Origin: Sediminicola sp047612485
GTDB lineage: Bacteria > Bacteroidota > Bacteroidia > Flavobacteriales > Flavobacteriaceae
DNA length: 40,438 bases
Reading direction: 5' to 3'
NCBI GenBank assembly: GCA_047612485.1
Contig: JBLGAT010000019.1
Location: 1-40,438, forward strand
The notes beneath the pieces are model-generated. The model did not search any database. It saw only the letters and a program-made list of their open reading frames with translations, and had not been told where the DNA came from. The translations under genes and the position numbers were made by a program. Below, in pieces: positions 7,269-15,760 of the stretch (its first letter is position 1; every line of letters begins with the position of its first letter).

Positions 7269-8603
7269 TTAGTATTTTAACCATTTAAAGAGTTCCTTAT
7301 AACTGGGCTTTTTCCCATACATTAAAATGCCTACACGGTAAATCTTAGCAGCCAACCAAACAATGCCTATAAAGGTAACGATCAATAGCGCTATGGAAGT
7401 GATCAATTGCCAAATAGGGACCCCACCTTCCCCTAGTCCACCAGGCAACCTCATCATCATTACAATGGGCGATGTTAAGGGGAATAGTGAAAACGCAACG
7501 GCAATGGGGCCGTGCGGATTATTAAATACAGAAAAGAATCCTACATAGATCCCAAGCATGAGGGGCAATATGATTGGAAAAATAAATTGTTGCGTATCCG
7601 TCTCATTATCTACCGCCGCCCCGATTGCTGCATATATGGAACTATAGATCAAATATCCAAGAATAAAGTAGACCAGAAAAAAGCTTATGAGCATTGCCCA
7701 TGGTATCTGAAATAATTCATTGGCATACAACTGCAGCGTTTCATTGGCACTACTTGGCGTAATACCGCCTACAACCCCCGGCCCCATAGCACTCCCGTTG
7801 CTAAGAGCGGCAGGTTCAATGCCAAAAACAAGTATAACCACTGAAAGCAATAGTCCCCCAGAAACGATCCAAATAGCGAATTGGGTAATGCCCGCTAAGG
7901 AAGTGCCAATAATTTTTCCCAACATCAATTGAAAAGGTTTTACGGAAGAAATAATGACTTCGATAATCCTACTGGTTTTTTCCTCTATGACACTTCGCAT
8001 GACAAATCCACCATATATGATAATAAACATCATAATGAGATACCCGAATCCACCTCCAATAATGGCCTTAATCTCATTAATACCCTTTAAATTCTGTTCC
8101 CCGTTAAACGTGGTAGCATTAATCTCATAACGCTTGTCCATGGCTTCAAAATCCGCTACAGAGACCCCTAGGTCCTGTATTCTCCCAAGTCTCAACCGGT
8201 CCTGAAAAGTGTCCTCCAAAATTTCTAGAATAGACGTGCTTGGGGAGTCCTTGCTATAAAAAATAGCACTTTGTGCTACGGTTTCCAAGTTGCCGTTATT
8301 TGGGATGTGCAATAGTCCGTAATATCCCAAACTTGCCGTAGAATCCTTGGCGGTCTGAAGGCTGATATCCTTAAAATTGATATAGGAGAGATTGTCCGTT
8401 GTAAGAAAATCATTGGCAAAGTAATCACTCTGGTTTAAGACAGTAATGACACGCACCTCACTACCGTTGACCTTGGTCAAATAGGCAATCAGCACAACCA
8501 TACCCACCATTAGGATAGGACTTAAAAAGGTCATGATCACAAAGGATTTATTCCTAACCTTTGCCAAGTATTCCCTTTTAATAATAAGTAGAAGCTTATT
8601 CAT
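7269..8603 (-). CDS. ABC-2 type transporter permease (NatB-like)
   Basis: 444 residues from the ATG at 8603 (MNKLLLIIKREY). A longer in-frame extension to 8807 exists but runs through the upstream ATPase gene and lacks family resemblance, so I reject it. The layout is that of ABC-2 exporters: a first membrane helix at about 20-45 (IMTFLSPILMVGMVVLIAY), a large extracytoplasmic domain (about 50-185), then five or six helices to the C-terminus. VMRSVIEEKTSRIIEVIISS is a conserved coupling segment of NatB/YhaP-type permeases. It overlaps the ATPase gene by 8 bases, so the two should form one exporter. The substrate is unknown; sodium, peptides or drugs are usual for the family. Confidence 0.9.
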   Translation of the reverse strand: MNKLLLIIKREYLAKVRNKSFVIMTFLSPILMVGMVVLIAYLTKVNGSEVRVITVLNQSDYFANDFLTTDNLSYINFKDISLQTAKDSTASLGYYGLLHIPNNGNLETVAQSAIFYSKDSPSTSILEILEDTFQDRLRLGRIQDLGVSVADFEAMDKRYEINATTFNGEQNLKGINEIKAIIGGGFGYLIMMFIIIYGGFVMRSVIEEKTSRIIEVIISSVKPFQLMLGKIIGTSLAGITQFAIWIVSGGLLLSVVILVFGIEPAALSNGSAMGPGVVGGITPSSANETLQLYANELFQIPWAMLISFFLVYFILGYLIYSSIYAAIGAAVDNETDTQQFIFPIILPLMLGIYVGFFSVFNNPHGPIAVAFSLFPLTSPIVMMMRLPGGLGEGGVPIWQLITSIALLIVTFIGIVWLAAKIYRVGILMYGKKPSYKELFKWLKY

Positions 8604-9531
8604 TGGTGTTTTTACTTTGGATGGTTTGAATAAAAATTTCGTTTGCCGATGGGATGGTCTCCACAAAATGATTGATATTCGCTTTGGACGACAAATGGGC
8701 CAAAAGGTCGCCCGTATGGTTGTTGGGCAATTGGATGGTGAAATCCAATTGATTTTCTTCCCTGATAAAAATAGGTGCGGATATCGAAAATTTCTGTTGC
8801 AATTCATTCAGCAGACTATCCCCATCCAGTACTTCCAGCCCAACCTTAAAAACGTTGTTCTTATAGGCCTTTTTTATCTCGGATAATTTCCCATCCAGTA
8901 TTTTTTCCGACTTATGGATTAGGGCTATATATTCACAGAGCTCTTCCACTGATTCCATCCGATGGGTAGAAAAAATAATTGAAGTCCCATTTTCCTTTAA
9001 ATGGAGTATCTCATCTTTTATAAGATTTGCATTTATAGGATCAAAACCACTAAAAGGCTCATCAAAGATCAATAGCTTGGGTTGGTGCAGAACGGTTACG
9101 ATAAACTGAATTTTTTGTGCCATTCCTTTGGAAAGCTCCTGTACCTTTTTATCCCACCAGTCGCCTATTTCCAATCTTTCGAACCAGTATTTTAACCGTT
9201 CCTTGGCCTCTGTTTTTGAAAGCCCCTTCAATTGTGCCAAGTACAATGCTTGTTCCCCAACCTTCATGCTTTTATAGAGCCCTCTTTCTTCTGGCAGATA
9301 ACCGATCGAGGAAATATGATGGGGCTGCAGTGGTTTCCCATCAAAATAAACTTTCCCACTATCCGGATAAGTAATTTGATTAATTATTCTGATCAAAGTG
9401 GTTTTTCCAGCACCATTTGGTCCAAGGAGCCCGTAAATACTATTCTTTGGGATTTCAAGGGAAACATTTGTAAGAGCTGCATGGTCACCAAATTGTTTGG
9501 AGACACTTTCAGCTACTAAAATAGAGTTCAT
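8596..9531 (-). CDS. ABC transporter ATP-binding protein (NatA-like)
   Basis: 311 residues. Walker A GPNGAGKT (37-44), signature LSKGMAQ (133-139, in place of LSGGQ), Walker B LLIFDEP (153-158), D-loop SGFDP and the switch His in FSTHRME. The last 80 residues form the C-terminal DUF4162-like region seen in NatA/CcmA-type exporters. It powers the permease encoded next to it. It is the first gene of the operon: a TATCTTTG promoter element lies 14 bases before its ATG, leaving almost no 5' leader. Confidence 0.93.
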   Translation of the reverse strand: MNSILVAESVSKQFGDHAALTNVSLEIPKNSIYGLLGPNGAGKTTLIRIINQITYPDSGKVYFDGKPLQPHHISSIGYLPEERGLYKSMKVGEQALYLAQLKGLSKTEAKERLKYWFERLEIGDWWDKKVQELSKGMAQKIQFIVTVLHQPKLLIFDEPFSGFDPINANLIKDEILHLKENGTSIIFSTHRMESVEELCEYIALIHKSEKILDGKLSEIKKAYKNNVFKVGLEVLDGDSLLNELQQKFSISAPIFIREENQLDFTIQLPNNHTGDLLAHLSSKANINHFVETIPSANEIFIQTIQSKNTNE

Positions 9532-9545
9532 GTACGCAATTTTTC

Positions 9546-9553
9546 CAAAGATA
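9546..9553 (-). promoter_or_regulatory. -7 promoter element TATCTTTG for the ABC-MscS operon
   Basis: CAAAGATA on the plus strand reads TATCTTTG leftwards, matching TAnnTTTG, 14 bases upstream of the ATPase ATG (9531). Confidence 0.6.
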
Positions 9554-9600
9554 ATTAAATGCTTTAAAAGGAGATTTGAGTTTAGGATGTTTTATTAAAA

Positions 9601-9634
9601 ACAAAACCCACCCTTATCAGAAATAAGGATGGGA
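9601..9634 (-). terminator. Leftward terminator after dnaJ
   Basis: CCCACCCTTAT (607-617 of 9000s) pairs with ATAAGGATGGG (9623-9633). The one plus-strand mismatch is a G.U pair in minus-strand RNA, and T-rich sequence follows leftwards. A second perfect stem, AATATTGG/CCAATATT (9661-9680), lies between it and the dnaJ stop. Confidence 0.75.
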
Positions 9635-9660
9635 AAAAAATTGCTATGAAAAAGAAAATT

Positions 9661-9680
9661 AATATTGGTTTCCCAATATT
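9661..9680. repeat. Perfect 8-bp inverted repeat downstream of dnaJ
   Basis: AATATTGG (9661-9668), loop TTTC, CCAATATT (9673-9680). It lies about 45 bases after the dnaJ stop and upstream of the stronger terminator. It may stabilise the 3' end of the grpE-dnaJ mRNA. Confidence 0.5.
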
Positions 9681-9724
9681 AAATCAAATATACGTTTTTT
9701 ATTTAAAATGAAAACTATAATTCC

Positions 9725-10843
9725 CTAAGAGAACATATCCTTCACTTTTTCAAAAAACGATTTATCGGATTTCTCCGGATTGGGAACAAAATTTTCATGG
9801 TTTTGCATGCGTTCAAAAAAGTCCCTTTGTTCCTTATTGGCTTCCTTAGGGGTCCATACGTTGACATGAACCAGAAGATCTCCAGCACCATATCCGTTTA
9901 GACTGGTAATCCCTTTGCCTCTCAACCTTAAAATCTTGCCGGACTGTATCCCTGCTTCCAATTTTATTCTCACCTTCCCGGTTACGGAATCTATTTCCTT
10001 TGAAGTACCTAACACGGCCTCCGAAAAGCTTATATAAAGGTCGTAATGCAAGTTATCCCCTTCTCGTTTCAGGGTGTCGTGTTCTTCCGTTTCTATGGCG
10101 ACCAATAGATCTCCGGGAACACCGTTTCCTGGTGCGTCGTTACCTTTACCAGATACCTTTAACTGCATACCTTCCTCAACACCTCCAGGTATCTTTATGG
10201 AAACGGTTTCTTCTTTTATGATCAATCCGTGCCCATCAGCTTCGCTAGGCTTTTTATCTATGGCCTGTCCACTACCACCACAAGAACTACATGTTGCCGC
10301 AGTTTGCATTCTTCCCAAAATGGTATTGGTGATTTTTGTCACCTGTCCCATTCCACCACAAGTGGAGCAAGTGGTATAGGTAACTCCCTCCGCTTGGATC
10401 TTCCTCCTTACTTTTACCATTTTTTCAACACCATTGGCCACTTCTTCCAAGGTTAGTTTAACCCTAATCCTCAAATTGCTCCCTTTGACCCTACGTTGTT
10501 GGCCACCGCCGCCAAAACCGCCAAAGCCTCCGCCTCCGCCAAAAGCACTGCCAAAAATATCACCGAACTGACTGAATATGTCATCCATATTCATACCACC
10601 TCCGCCACCGAAACCTCCGCCTTCAAATGCGGCATGTCCGTATTGGTCGTATCTGACCTTTTTATTTGGGTCACTGAGAACCTCATAGGCCTCAGCTGCT
10701 TTTTTGAACATTTCTTCGGCCTTGGAATCACCAGAATTTTTGTCAGGGTGATATTCAATTGCTTTTTTGCGATAGCCTTTTTTGATTTCGGCAGCACTCG
10801 CGCTTTTGCCAATTCCTAAAATGTCGTAATAATCTTCCTTCAT
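9725..10843 (-). CDS. dnaJ: Chaperone DnaJ with a reduced zinc-finger region
   Basis: 372 residues. J domain at 1-70 with the HPD motif (YHPDKN), a Gly/Phe-rich linker (about 74-118), a Cys region, then the two beta-sandwich substrate domains and a C-terminal tail. DnaJ brings unfolded clients to DnaK and stimulates its ATPase. Only two CxxCxGxG-type repeats are present (C159/C162 and C185/C188), where E. coli DnaJ has four. Their spacing fits repeats 2 and 3, the zinc site known to matter for work with DnaK. Repeat 1 is absent, and repeat 4 is replaced by ADGHG. From memory, similar reduced forms occur in flavobacteria. It sits 9 bases after grpE in one operon. Confidence 0.96.
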   Translation of the reverse strand: MKEDYYDILGIGKSASAAEIKKGYRKKAIEYHPDKNSGDSKAEEMFKKAAEAYEVLSDPNKKVRYDQYGHAAFEGGGFGGGGGMNMDDIFSQFGDIFGSAFGGGGGFGGFGGGGQQRRVKGSNLRIRVKLTLEEVANGVEKMVKVRRKIQAEGVTYTTCSTCGGMGQVTKITNTILGRMQTAATCSSCGGSGQAIDKKPSEADGHGLIIKEETVSIKIPGGVEEGMQLKVSGKGNDAPGNGVPGDLLVAIETEEHDTLKREGDNLHYDLYISFSEAVLGTSKEIDSVTGKVRIKLEAGIQSGKILRLRGKGITSLNGYGAGDLLVHVNVWTPKEANKEQRDFFERMQNHENFVPNPEKSDKSFFEKVKDMFS

Positions 10844-10852
10844 ACTTTAAAT

Positions 10853-11425
10853 TTAGTTCCCAACAACTACTTTTGGATGACGAATAATTTTATCCCCAAG
10901 GGTAAAACCTTTTTCTATAACGTCTATAATTTTACCTTTCAATTTTTTGTCCGGTGCTGGTATCTGTGTTATGGCGTCATGCAGTTCCGCATCAAAACTA
11001 TCTCCTTGTTTCACTTCAAGTACCTGCAGTCCCTTGCCCTTTAATATTTCATTAAATTTATTATTGATCAGCTCTATGCCCTTATACATCTCCTTATCAT
11101 CTGATTTTGCCAATTCTTTCATCGCACGTTCAAAATCATCTATGACCGGCAACAAAGCAACTATTACTTCCTGACCTGCCGTTTTGAACAACTCCATTCG
11201 TTCTTTGGATGTACGTCTCTTATAATTTTCGAATTCCGCAAAAAGACGTAAAAACTTATCTTTTTCTTTGGCCAAATCTTCCCGCAATTGCTCTTCTGCC
11301 GTCAATTCAACTTGGGCCTCCAAACTGTCCCCACCAACATTCGTTTCAATATCTTTGATCCCGTCATTGGTTTGTGCATCAGAAACCATTTCTTCCATTC
11401 CCTCTGCTTTATTTTTCTTGCTCAT
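10853..11425 (-). CDS. grpE: Nucleotide exchange factor GrpE
   Basis: 190 residues: an acidic, disordered N-terminus, a long helix (about 42-85, with LAEFENYKRRTSKERMELF as the classic GrpE signature) and a C-terminal beta domain ending GDKIIRHPKVVVGN. GrpE releases ADP from DnaK and acts as its thermosensor. It is the first gene of grpE-dnaJ; dnaK is not in the window. The promoter element TACTTTTG lies 36 bases before the ATG. I see no CIRCE-type inverted repeat, so HrcA control is not suggested here. Confidence 0.96.
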   Translation of the reverse strand: MSKKNKAEGMEEMVSDAQTNDGIKDIETNVGGDSLEAQVELTAEEQLREDLAKEKDKFLRLFAEFENYKRRTSKERMELFKTAGQEVIVALLPVIDDFERAMKELAKSDDKEMYKGIELINNKFNEILKGKGLQVLEVKQGDSFDAELHDAITQIPAPDKKLKGKIIDVIEKGFTLGDKIIRHPKVVVGN

Positions 11426-11460
11426 TTGTATGTCTTTATAATCGTAGTGAATTCAGATGG

Positions 11461-11492
11461 CAAAAGTACTGCCAATTCTTTAAAAATGTCAA
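11461..11492 (-). promoter_or_regulatory. grpE-dnaJ promoter (TTG ... TACTTTTG)
   Basis: Reading leftwards, TTGACA (11492-11487) is followed by 18 bases and then the -7 element TACTTTTG (11468-11461), which matches TAnnTTTG. The -33 TTG is slightly farther away than usual. Confidence 0.6.
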
Positions 11493-11510
11493 AATGTCAT
11501 TAAACTTTAT

Positions 11511-11538
11511 AAAAAAACATCCACTTTAGGCGGATGTT
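11511..11538 (-). terminator. Leftward terminator after the TIGR01777 epimerase gene
   Basis: AACATCC (11516-11522) pairs with GGATGTT (11532-11538) across a 9-base loop. Reading leftwards, the stem runs into seven T (11517-11511). Confidence 0.75.
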
Positions 11539-11575
11539 GTTTAAATAATGAGCTCCCTATAATTTCCCTGCCCCT

Positions 11576-12538
11576 TCAGCTTAAAAACTCGGTTTGGGAC
11601 ACGGGATTATCCTGTTTTTCCTTGTTTGCGCTAGAATAAATACCTTCCAATGCTTTACAAATATTTTGGTAATGGAAATTGAAACCTTCTTCTTCTATTT
11701 TCTTACTGCTCACACGTTGACTGGCAAATAATATATAGGACATTTCTCCTAGAATCAATTTCATTGCGAATTGTGGGATATTTGGCAGAATCATAGGCTT
11801 GTTCAACTGCTTAGCAATTTCCTTGACCAATTTACTGTTACAAACAGGATTGGGAGCAACTCCATTAAATACACCTTGTATTTTATTTTTGGCCATAAAA
11901 AGGAACATTCTGGACAAATCGTTGATATGGATCCAAGACTGCCATTGGTCGCCAGCTCCAAATGCAGCACCAACATAATTATTTATAGGCTTTGCCATTT
12001 CCGGTAACGCACCTCCATTTGCGGAAAGCACTAGACCTATTCTTATTTTTGCAACACTAAAATTGAATTTCTTGAACGTATCGGCCTCTTTTTCCCAAGC
12101 TTGGACAACTTCGCCCAAAAAACTATCGTCCACAGCTTCTTCTTCTTCCGAATAGTAACTGGAAAGGGAATCGGGGTAGATACCAATAGCAGAAGCAGAT
12201 ATGAAAGATTCAATTTTATTGGAATCAACCCTATCCAAACCATTTCTCAATGTTTTTAAACTATTTATTCTACTATTGAGAATAGCCTTTTTGTTACTTG
12301 ATGTCCATCGTTTGGAAATGGATACGCCTGCCAGGTTTATGATAGCGGTAACCCCATCAAAACATTCTAGGTCAATATCACCTTTTGAAGGATTCCAATA
12401 AAAGCCTTTATAATTGGCATGGGAAACAATTTTATTTTTGCTTGTGGAAAGGTAATTAACATCAATATTTTTCTTCTGGCACAACTCGACAATCGCTGAT
12501 CCCACTAAACCCGTCGCACCTGTTATTAATATTTTCAT
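11576..12538 (-). CDS. TIGR01777 family NAD(P)-dependent epimerase (SDR39U1-like)
   Basis: 320 residues from the ATG at 12538, chosen because MKILITGATGLVGSA begins right at the first Rossmann strand. An in-frame upstream ATG at 12583 would add 15 unconserved residues. The nucleotide-binding motif is GATGLVG (7-13). An atypical/extended short-chain dehydrogenase core follows, with IGIYPDS, IRIGLVLSANGGALPEM and FNGVAPNPV as features of the family. The C-terminal segment SKKIEEEGFNFHY matches the DUF1731 tail. These proteins are cytoplasmic oxidoreductases or epimerases with unknown substrate; some are annotated as cell-division inhibitor SulA-like without good support. Confidence 0.9.
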   Translation of the reverse strand: MKILITGATGLVGSAIVELCQKKNIDVNYLSTSKNKIVSHANYKGFYWNPSKGDIDLECFDGVTAIINLAGVSISKRWTSSNKKAILNSRINSLKTLRNGLDRVDSNKIESFISASAIGIYPDSLSSYYSEEEEAVDDSFLGEVVQAWEKEADTFKKFNFSVAKIRIGLVLSANGGALPEMAKPINNYVGAAFGAGDQWQSWIHINDLSRMFLFMAKNKIQGVFNGVAPNPVCNSKLVKEIAKQLNKPMILPNIPQFAMKLILGEMSYILFASQRVSSKKIEEEGFNFHYQNICKALEGIYSSANKEKQDNPVSQTEFLS

Positions 12539-12593
12539 GTTAATTTTTGAGGTAAAGATATGGGTTTTAGGTAGGGAGGTCAAACGCTTTAAT

Positions 12594-12628
12594 TAAGGTT
12601 TAACACTATTGGTCAACAATACCTTAAG
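12594..12628. repeat. Nested inverted repeat between mnmD and the epimerase
   Basis: TTAAGGT (12594-12600) and ACCTTAA (12622-12628) enclose TATTG (12608-12612) and CAATA (12618-12622). It lies about 25 bases after the mnmD stop, so it may be a weak terminator or an operator for the epimerase gene. Confidence 0.35.
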
Positions 12629-12652
12629 GAAATTATAAATTTATGTTACTAT

Positions 12653-13336
12653 TTAGCTTTTATCCGTGTCCAACTCAGTTTTCACAGCACGAAGCATCTC
12701 CCTTTTACCAGGAGGACCGGGCAAACGTTCCACATTAAAACCAACTGACTGCATGGCCCTACGAACACTTCCCTTGGCAGCATAGGTGACCAAGACCCCA
12801 TTTTGTCCAAGTGCATCGTACATTTTTTGAAAGAGGGTCTCTGTCCACAGTTCGGGCTGCACCCGTGCACCGAAGGCGTCGAAATAAATTAGGCTATACT
12901 GATCCCTATCCACAATATCCATGAAGTCTTTCTGTTGCTTTTGTAGGGTGAAATTATCGGTCAGTTTTATGGTTTTTCCCCAAGGTGCATCGTGCATCTT
13001 TTCAAAACCTGCAGCAAGGGCATCTGCATTTAGTTGATTTATATAATCCAATTGCCTCAACTCTTCTTTGGTTACAGGATAAGCTTCAACCCCGGTATAC
13101 GCAACCTTCAAGTTATATTTAGCGGCTTCTTTCCAAGTAATTAAGGCATTCAGACCCGTACCAAAACCAATTTCAAGGATCGCAACCTTCCTGTTTTCAA
13201 AAAGCGATAGTCCATGCTTGATAAATACATGGTATGCTTCTTGGACAGCACCATGCTTGGAATGGTACTGTTCGTCCCAATCTTCAATCTGTATGGTCTT
13301 TGAACCATCTGAGGTGGTAATGATCTTTCGTTTCAT
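12653..13336 (-). CDS. mnmD: tRNA 5-methylaminomethyl-2-thiouridine methyltransferase MnmD
   Basis: 227 residues matching the methyltransferase half of MnmC as a stand-alone protein. N-terminal ITTSDGSKTIQIEDWDEQYHSKHGAVQEAYHVF is the family's typical opening (shown in part: DWDEQYHS). The SAM loop is LEIGFGTGLNA, the acidic motif is YFDAFGARVQPE, and the protein closes with PGPPGKREMLRA. It uses S-adenosylmethionine to methylate the wobble uridine (mnm5s2U34) of Glu, Lys and Gln tRNAs. The oxidase half (MnmC1) is absent, as usual in Bacteroidota. It starts one base after the DUF4920 gene and so is the second gene of that operon. Confidence 0.9.
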   Translation of the reverse strand: MKRKIITTSDGSKTIQIEDWDEQYHSKHGAVQEAYHVFIKHGLSLFENRKVAILEIGFGTGLNALITWKEAAKYNLKVAYTGVEAYPVTKEELRQLDYINQLNADALAAGFEKMHDAPWGKTIKLTDNFTLQKQQKDFMDIVDRDQYSLIYFDAFGARVQPELWTETLFQKMYDALGQNGVLVTYAAKGSVRRAMQSVGFNVERLPGPPGKREMLRAVKTELDTDKS

Positions 13337-13337
13337 A

Positions 13338-13841
13338 TTACTGTTTAATCAAGACGCCATCGGCCTTGAAACTATACGTTTTCTTTGGTTCAAGAATCAA
13401 AGCCAATTCAGCTTCAGACTTGCCGGCATCTTTTGCAAAATGCCTTTGATCCTCCACGGATTGTTGTTCCACAAAAGCCTTTCCATTGACGACTACTTCC
13501 TTACCTTCAATATCTTTGGGCATAAAAAAACCATAGTCCTTAAATTTTACCATAGCTTCTTGACCATCTTCCAATTTCAACTTCATCCAACATCCTTTAG
13601 CCTGACACACCTCTGCAACCGTGCCCTTAAATTTTGAAGATAGGGTATCGGATACCGTTAACTTTTTATAGCTTTTCCACATATCCGATTGGGAAATGGC
13701 CCCAACGGACTGAATTTCATCGCCATAGGCAGTGTACTTTACTGCTTCAGAAGTCGTTTCCGATTTTTCCGAGGTTGATTTTGCATCCTTACAAGAGACA
13801 ATCAATACAATTAAAACAAGCAATATGTTAAAACTTTTCAT
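13338..13841 (-). CDS. DUF4920 domain lipoprotein
   Basis: 167 residues with a lipoprotein signal (MKSFNILLVLIVLIVSC, lipid Cys17). A disordered Ser/Thr/Glu-rich spacer follows, then the DUF4920 domain (about 40-165). Recognisable parts are YGDEI, CQAKGCWMKL with two Cys, FKDYGFFMPKDIEGKEV and the QRHFAKDAGK segment. The fold resembles small OB-like domains, and the function is unknown. It should be anchored in the inner or outer membrane. It is the first gene of a pair with mnmD, one base apart. The two are probably linked by shared transcription rather than by pathway. Confidence 0.85.
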   Translation of the reverse strand: MKSFNILLVLIVLIVSCKDAKSTSEKSETTSEAVKYTAYGDEIQSVGAISQSDMWKSYKKLTVSDTLSSKFKGTVAEVCQAKGCWMKLKLEDGQEAMVKFKDYGFFMPKDIEGKEVVVNGKAFVEQQSVEDQRHFAKDAGKSEAELALILEPKKTYSFKADGVLIKQ

Positions 13842-13947
13842 ATTTGATAAATTTTTGATCCTTTATACAAATTTGGTCTTTTTTAAACAAAAAAAGAAGG
13901 GCAACTAATGATAATTCATTAATTTTATTGGCACAAATTTAAATTGA

Positions 13948-15012
13948 ATGGACACGAGTTTAAAGAAGGTGATCGTAGAAAAAGCGAAAACATCAAAAAT
14001 TGACCAAGTAGATTTCAATAATCTTTCATTTGGTAGTATCGTTACAGATCACATGATGGTATGCGATTATAAGAATGGGGCTTGGGAAACTCCAAAGGTA
14101 GTCCCCTATCAGCCCATTACATTAGACCCATCCTCTAAGATATTCCATTACGGACAATCTGTTTTTGAAGGCATGAAAGCTTACAAGGATACGGATAACA
14201 ATGTTTGGTTGTTTCGCCCACTAGAAAATCAAAAACGCATTAATATTTCATCCAAAAGATTGGCCATTCCTGAGTTCCCGGAAGAATATTTCATGGAAGG
14301 CCTAAAAGCACTCTTAAAAGTGGAACAAAAGTGGATTCCACAAACCGAAGGCAGTTCTTTATATATAAGACCATTTGTATTTGCTACAGGGAAAGGATTT
14401 CATGCATCTCCAGCAGATGAATATAAATTCATTATTGCCTGCGCCCCTTCAGGGCCATACTTTTCCGGAAAAGTAAAGGTGCTAATAGAAGAGACATATT
14501 CCAGATCTGCAAACGGGGGCGTTGGTTTTGCCAAAGCCGGAGGTAATTATGCAGGGCAATTTTACCCTACTCAGTTAGCCGTTGCAAAAGGTTACAACCA
14601 AGTTATTTGGACCGATGACAATACCCACGAATACATTGAGGAAGCAGGGGCAATGAACATCTTCATCAGAATCAATGATACCTTGATTACTAGTCCTACC
14701 AGCGATAGAATATTGGATGGCATTACCAGGAAGAGTTTGATAGAACTTGCCAAAGACGAAGGAATTAATGTTGAAGTACGCAAGATTGCCGTAAAAGAAG
14801 TCGTAGAGGCATCTGAAAATGGTACTTTGATGGAAATGTTTGGCGCAGGAACTGCCGCCGTAATATCTCCGATCTCGGCTTTTGGTTACAGAGAGAAAGA
14901 TTATGAACTCCCTGAATTGGAAAATAGTTATGCTGCGCTATTAAGGAAACGCATCACGGATATACAATACAACAGAGCCGAAGATAAATTTGGCTGGAGG
15001 CACCAATTATAG
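13948..15012 (+). CDS. ilvE: Branched-chain amino acid aminotransferase
   Basis: 354 residues of class IV (D-amino-acid-like fold) aminotransferase, with the pyridoxal-phosphate Lys at 196 in FAKAGGNYAG. Other family features are HYGQSVFEGMKAY, the PTQLAVAKGYNQVIW segment after the Lys and EEAGAMNIF (EExG type). It moves amino groups between 2-oxoglutarate and Leu, Ile or Val, in the last step of synthesis and the first step of breakdown. The length and the KxGGNYA site fit the eukaryote-like BCAT group II. It is monocistronic, divergent from the DUF4920-mnmD operon, and ends at a terminator shared with the MazG-like gene. Confidence 0.95.
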   Translation: MDTSLKKVIVEKAKTSKIDQVDFNNLSFGSIVTDHMMVCDYKNGAWETPKVVPYQPITLDPSSKIFHYGQSVFEGMKAYKDTDNNVWLFRPLENQKRINISSKRLAIPEFPEEYFMEGLKALLKVEQKWIPQTEGSSLYIRPFVFATGKGFHASPADEYKFIIACAPSGPYFSGKVKVLIEETYSRSANGGVGFAKAGGNYAGQFYPTQLAVAKGYNQVIWTDDNTHEYIEEAGAMNIFIRINDTLITSPTSDRILDGITRKSLIELAKDEGINVEVRKIAVKEVVEASENGTLMEMFGAGTAAVISPISAFGYREKDYELPELENSYAALLRKRITDIQYNRAEDKFGWRHQL

Positions 15013-15030
15013 ATCAATAGATTTATCGTA

Positions 15031-15061
15031 ATAAAAAGCACCTCAATGAGGTGCTTTTTTT
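15031..15061. terminator. Bidirectional terminator between ilvE and the MazG-like gene
   Basis: TAAAAAGCACCTC (15032-15044), loop AAT, GAGGTGCTTTTTT (15048-15060). It touches the stop codon of the minus-strand gene at 15060. Confidence 0.9.
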
Positions 15062-15449
15062 ATTTCTTATCCAAGATTTCCTTGATATTTGGTTTAAAAT
15101 AATTGGGGCCTTTTAAAACCTTACCGTCCTCCCTATAGATTGGTTTTCCATTTTCATCCAATTTACTCATATTACTTCGTTGTATCTCCTCAAAAACCTC
15201 CTCTATCTTATATTGCATGCCATGTTCCAATATGGTACCGCACAATATATACAACATATCCCCTAAGGCATCGGCCACTTCCACCAGATCGTTATTATTG
15301 GCAGCTTCCAAATATTCTTTATTCTCCTCATCCATTAAATTGAATCGAAGTAAATTTTTACTTGTTCCCAAATCCGCCTTTGCGGAATTGGACACACCCA
15401 GACCAAATGAACTGTGGAATAGCTCTACTGCTTGAAGTTTACGTTTCAT
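15060..15449 (-). CDS. MazG-like nucleoside triphosphate pyrophosphohydrolase
   Basis: 129 residues of all-alpha NTP pyrophosphohydrolase type. The metal-binding pattern ExxE ... ExxD is visible: MDEENKEYLEA (E41/E42/E45), then LVEVADALGDMLY (E57, D60/D64). The C-terminal part SKLDENGKPIYREDGKVLKGPNYF matches MazG-like proteins that keep a basic tail (shown in part: KVLKGPNYF). The family hydrolyses canonical or damaged dNTPs to the monophosphate and PPi, in house-cleaning. The substrate is not readable here. The gene stands alone on the minus strand; its start and the next plus-strand gene's promoter share the 15450-15491 gap. Confidence 0.85.
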   Translation of the reverse strand: MKRKLQAVELFHSSFGLGVSNSAKADLGTSKNLLRFNLMDEENKEYLEAANNNDLVEVADALGDMLYILCGTILEHGMQYKIEEVFEEIQRSNMSKLDENGKPIYREDGKVLKGPNYFKPNIKEILDKK

Positions 15450-15467
15450 TATTGATGTATTTTAAGT

Positions 15468-15475
15468 TAGCTTTG
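15468..15475 (+). promoter_or_regulatory. -7 promoter element TAGCTTTG
   Basis: TAGCTTTG fits TAnnTTTG and lies 16 bases before the ATG at 15492, giving a very short leader. Confidence 0.55.
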
Positions 15476-15491
15476 CGTAAAAATAAAAAAT

Positions 15492-15680
15492 ATGTTCAGT
15501 AACGGACAATTAATATTTGCCGCTTTTTTTGTGATTGTTTTTATTGGGGTCATCGTATTTTCATATAAAAAAGATAGGCAATTACATATTAAAAACTACA
15601 AAGGGGTCAAGTGGATTAGCATTACCTTTATAACCTTCATAATAATTCTATTTATTCTTAAGTATTTGCTTAAAAATTAA
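15492..15680 (+). CDS. Small two-helix membrane protein
   Basis: 62 residues: helix 1 at about 6-24 (LIFAAFFVIVFIGVIVFSY), a basic loop KKDRQLHIKNYKGVKW (25-40) and helix 2 at about 41-60. The loop is strongly positive, so both ends should face the periplasm with the loop in the cytoplasm. From memory, short proteins of this shape, with a KD..LHxKxYKG loop, are widespread in flavobacteria without known function. Its own promoter element is just upstream. The micropeptide-crcB unit follows 115 bases later on the same strand. Confidence 0.8.
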   Translation: MFSNGQLIFAAFFVIVFIGVIVFSYKKDRQLHIKNYKGVKWISITFITFIIILFILKYLLKN

Positions 15681-15760
15681 CGTTTTAACTAACTTAACCA
15701 CAAAAATTACTACCTACACAACATAAAGTTCAAATGCAACGTATAACATAAGAAAAGACG

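Noticed and set aside
8604..8807. N-terminal extension of the ABC permease
   Set aside because: It lies entirely within the ATPase gene, lacks a membrane segment, and the family begins at the ATG at 8603.
13925..13947. Sigma-54 promoter (TGGCAC) ahead of ilvE
   Set aside because: The -24-like GG is present but the -12 GC is not at the required distance.
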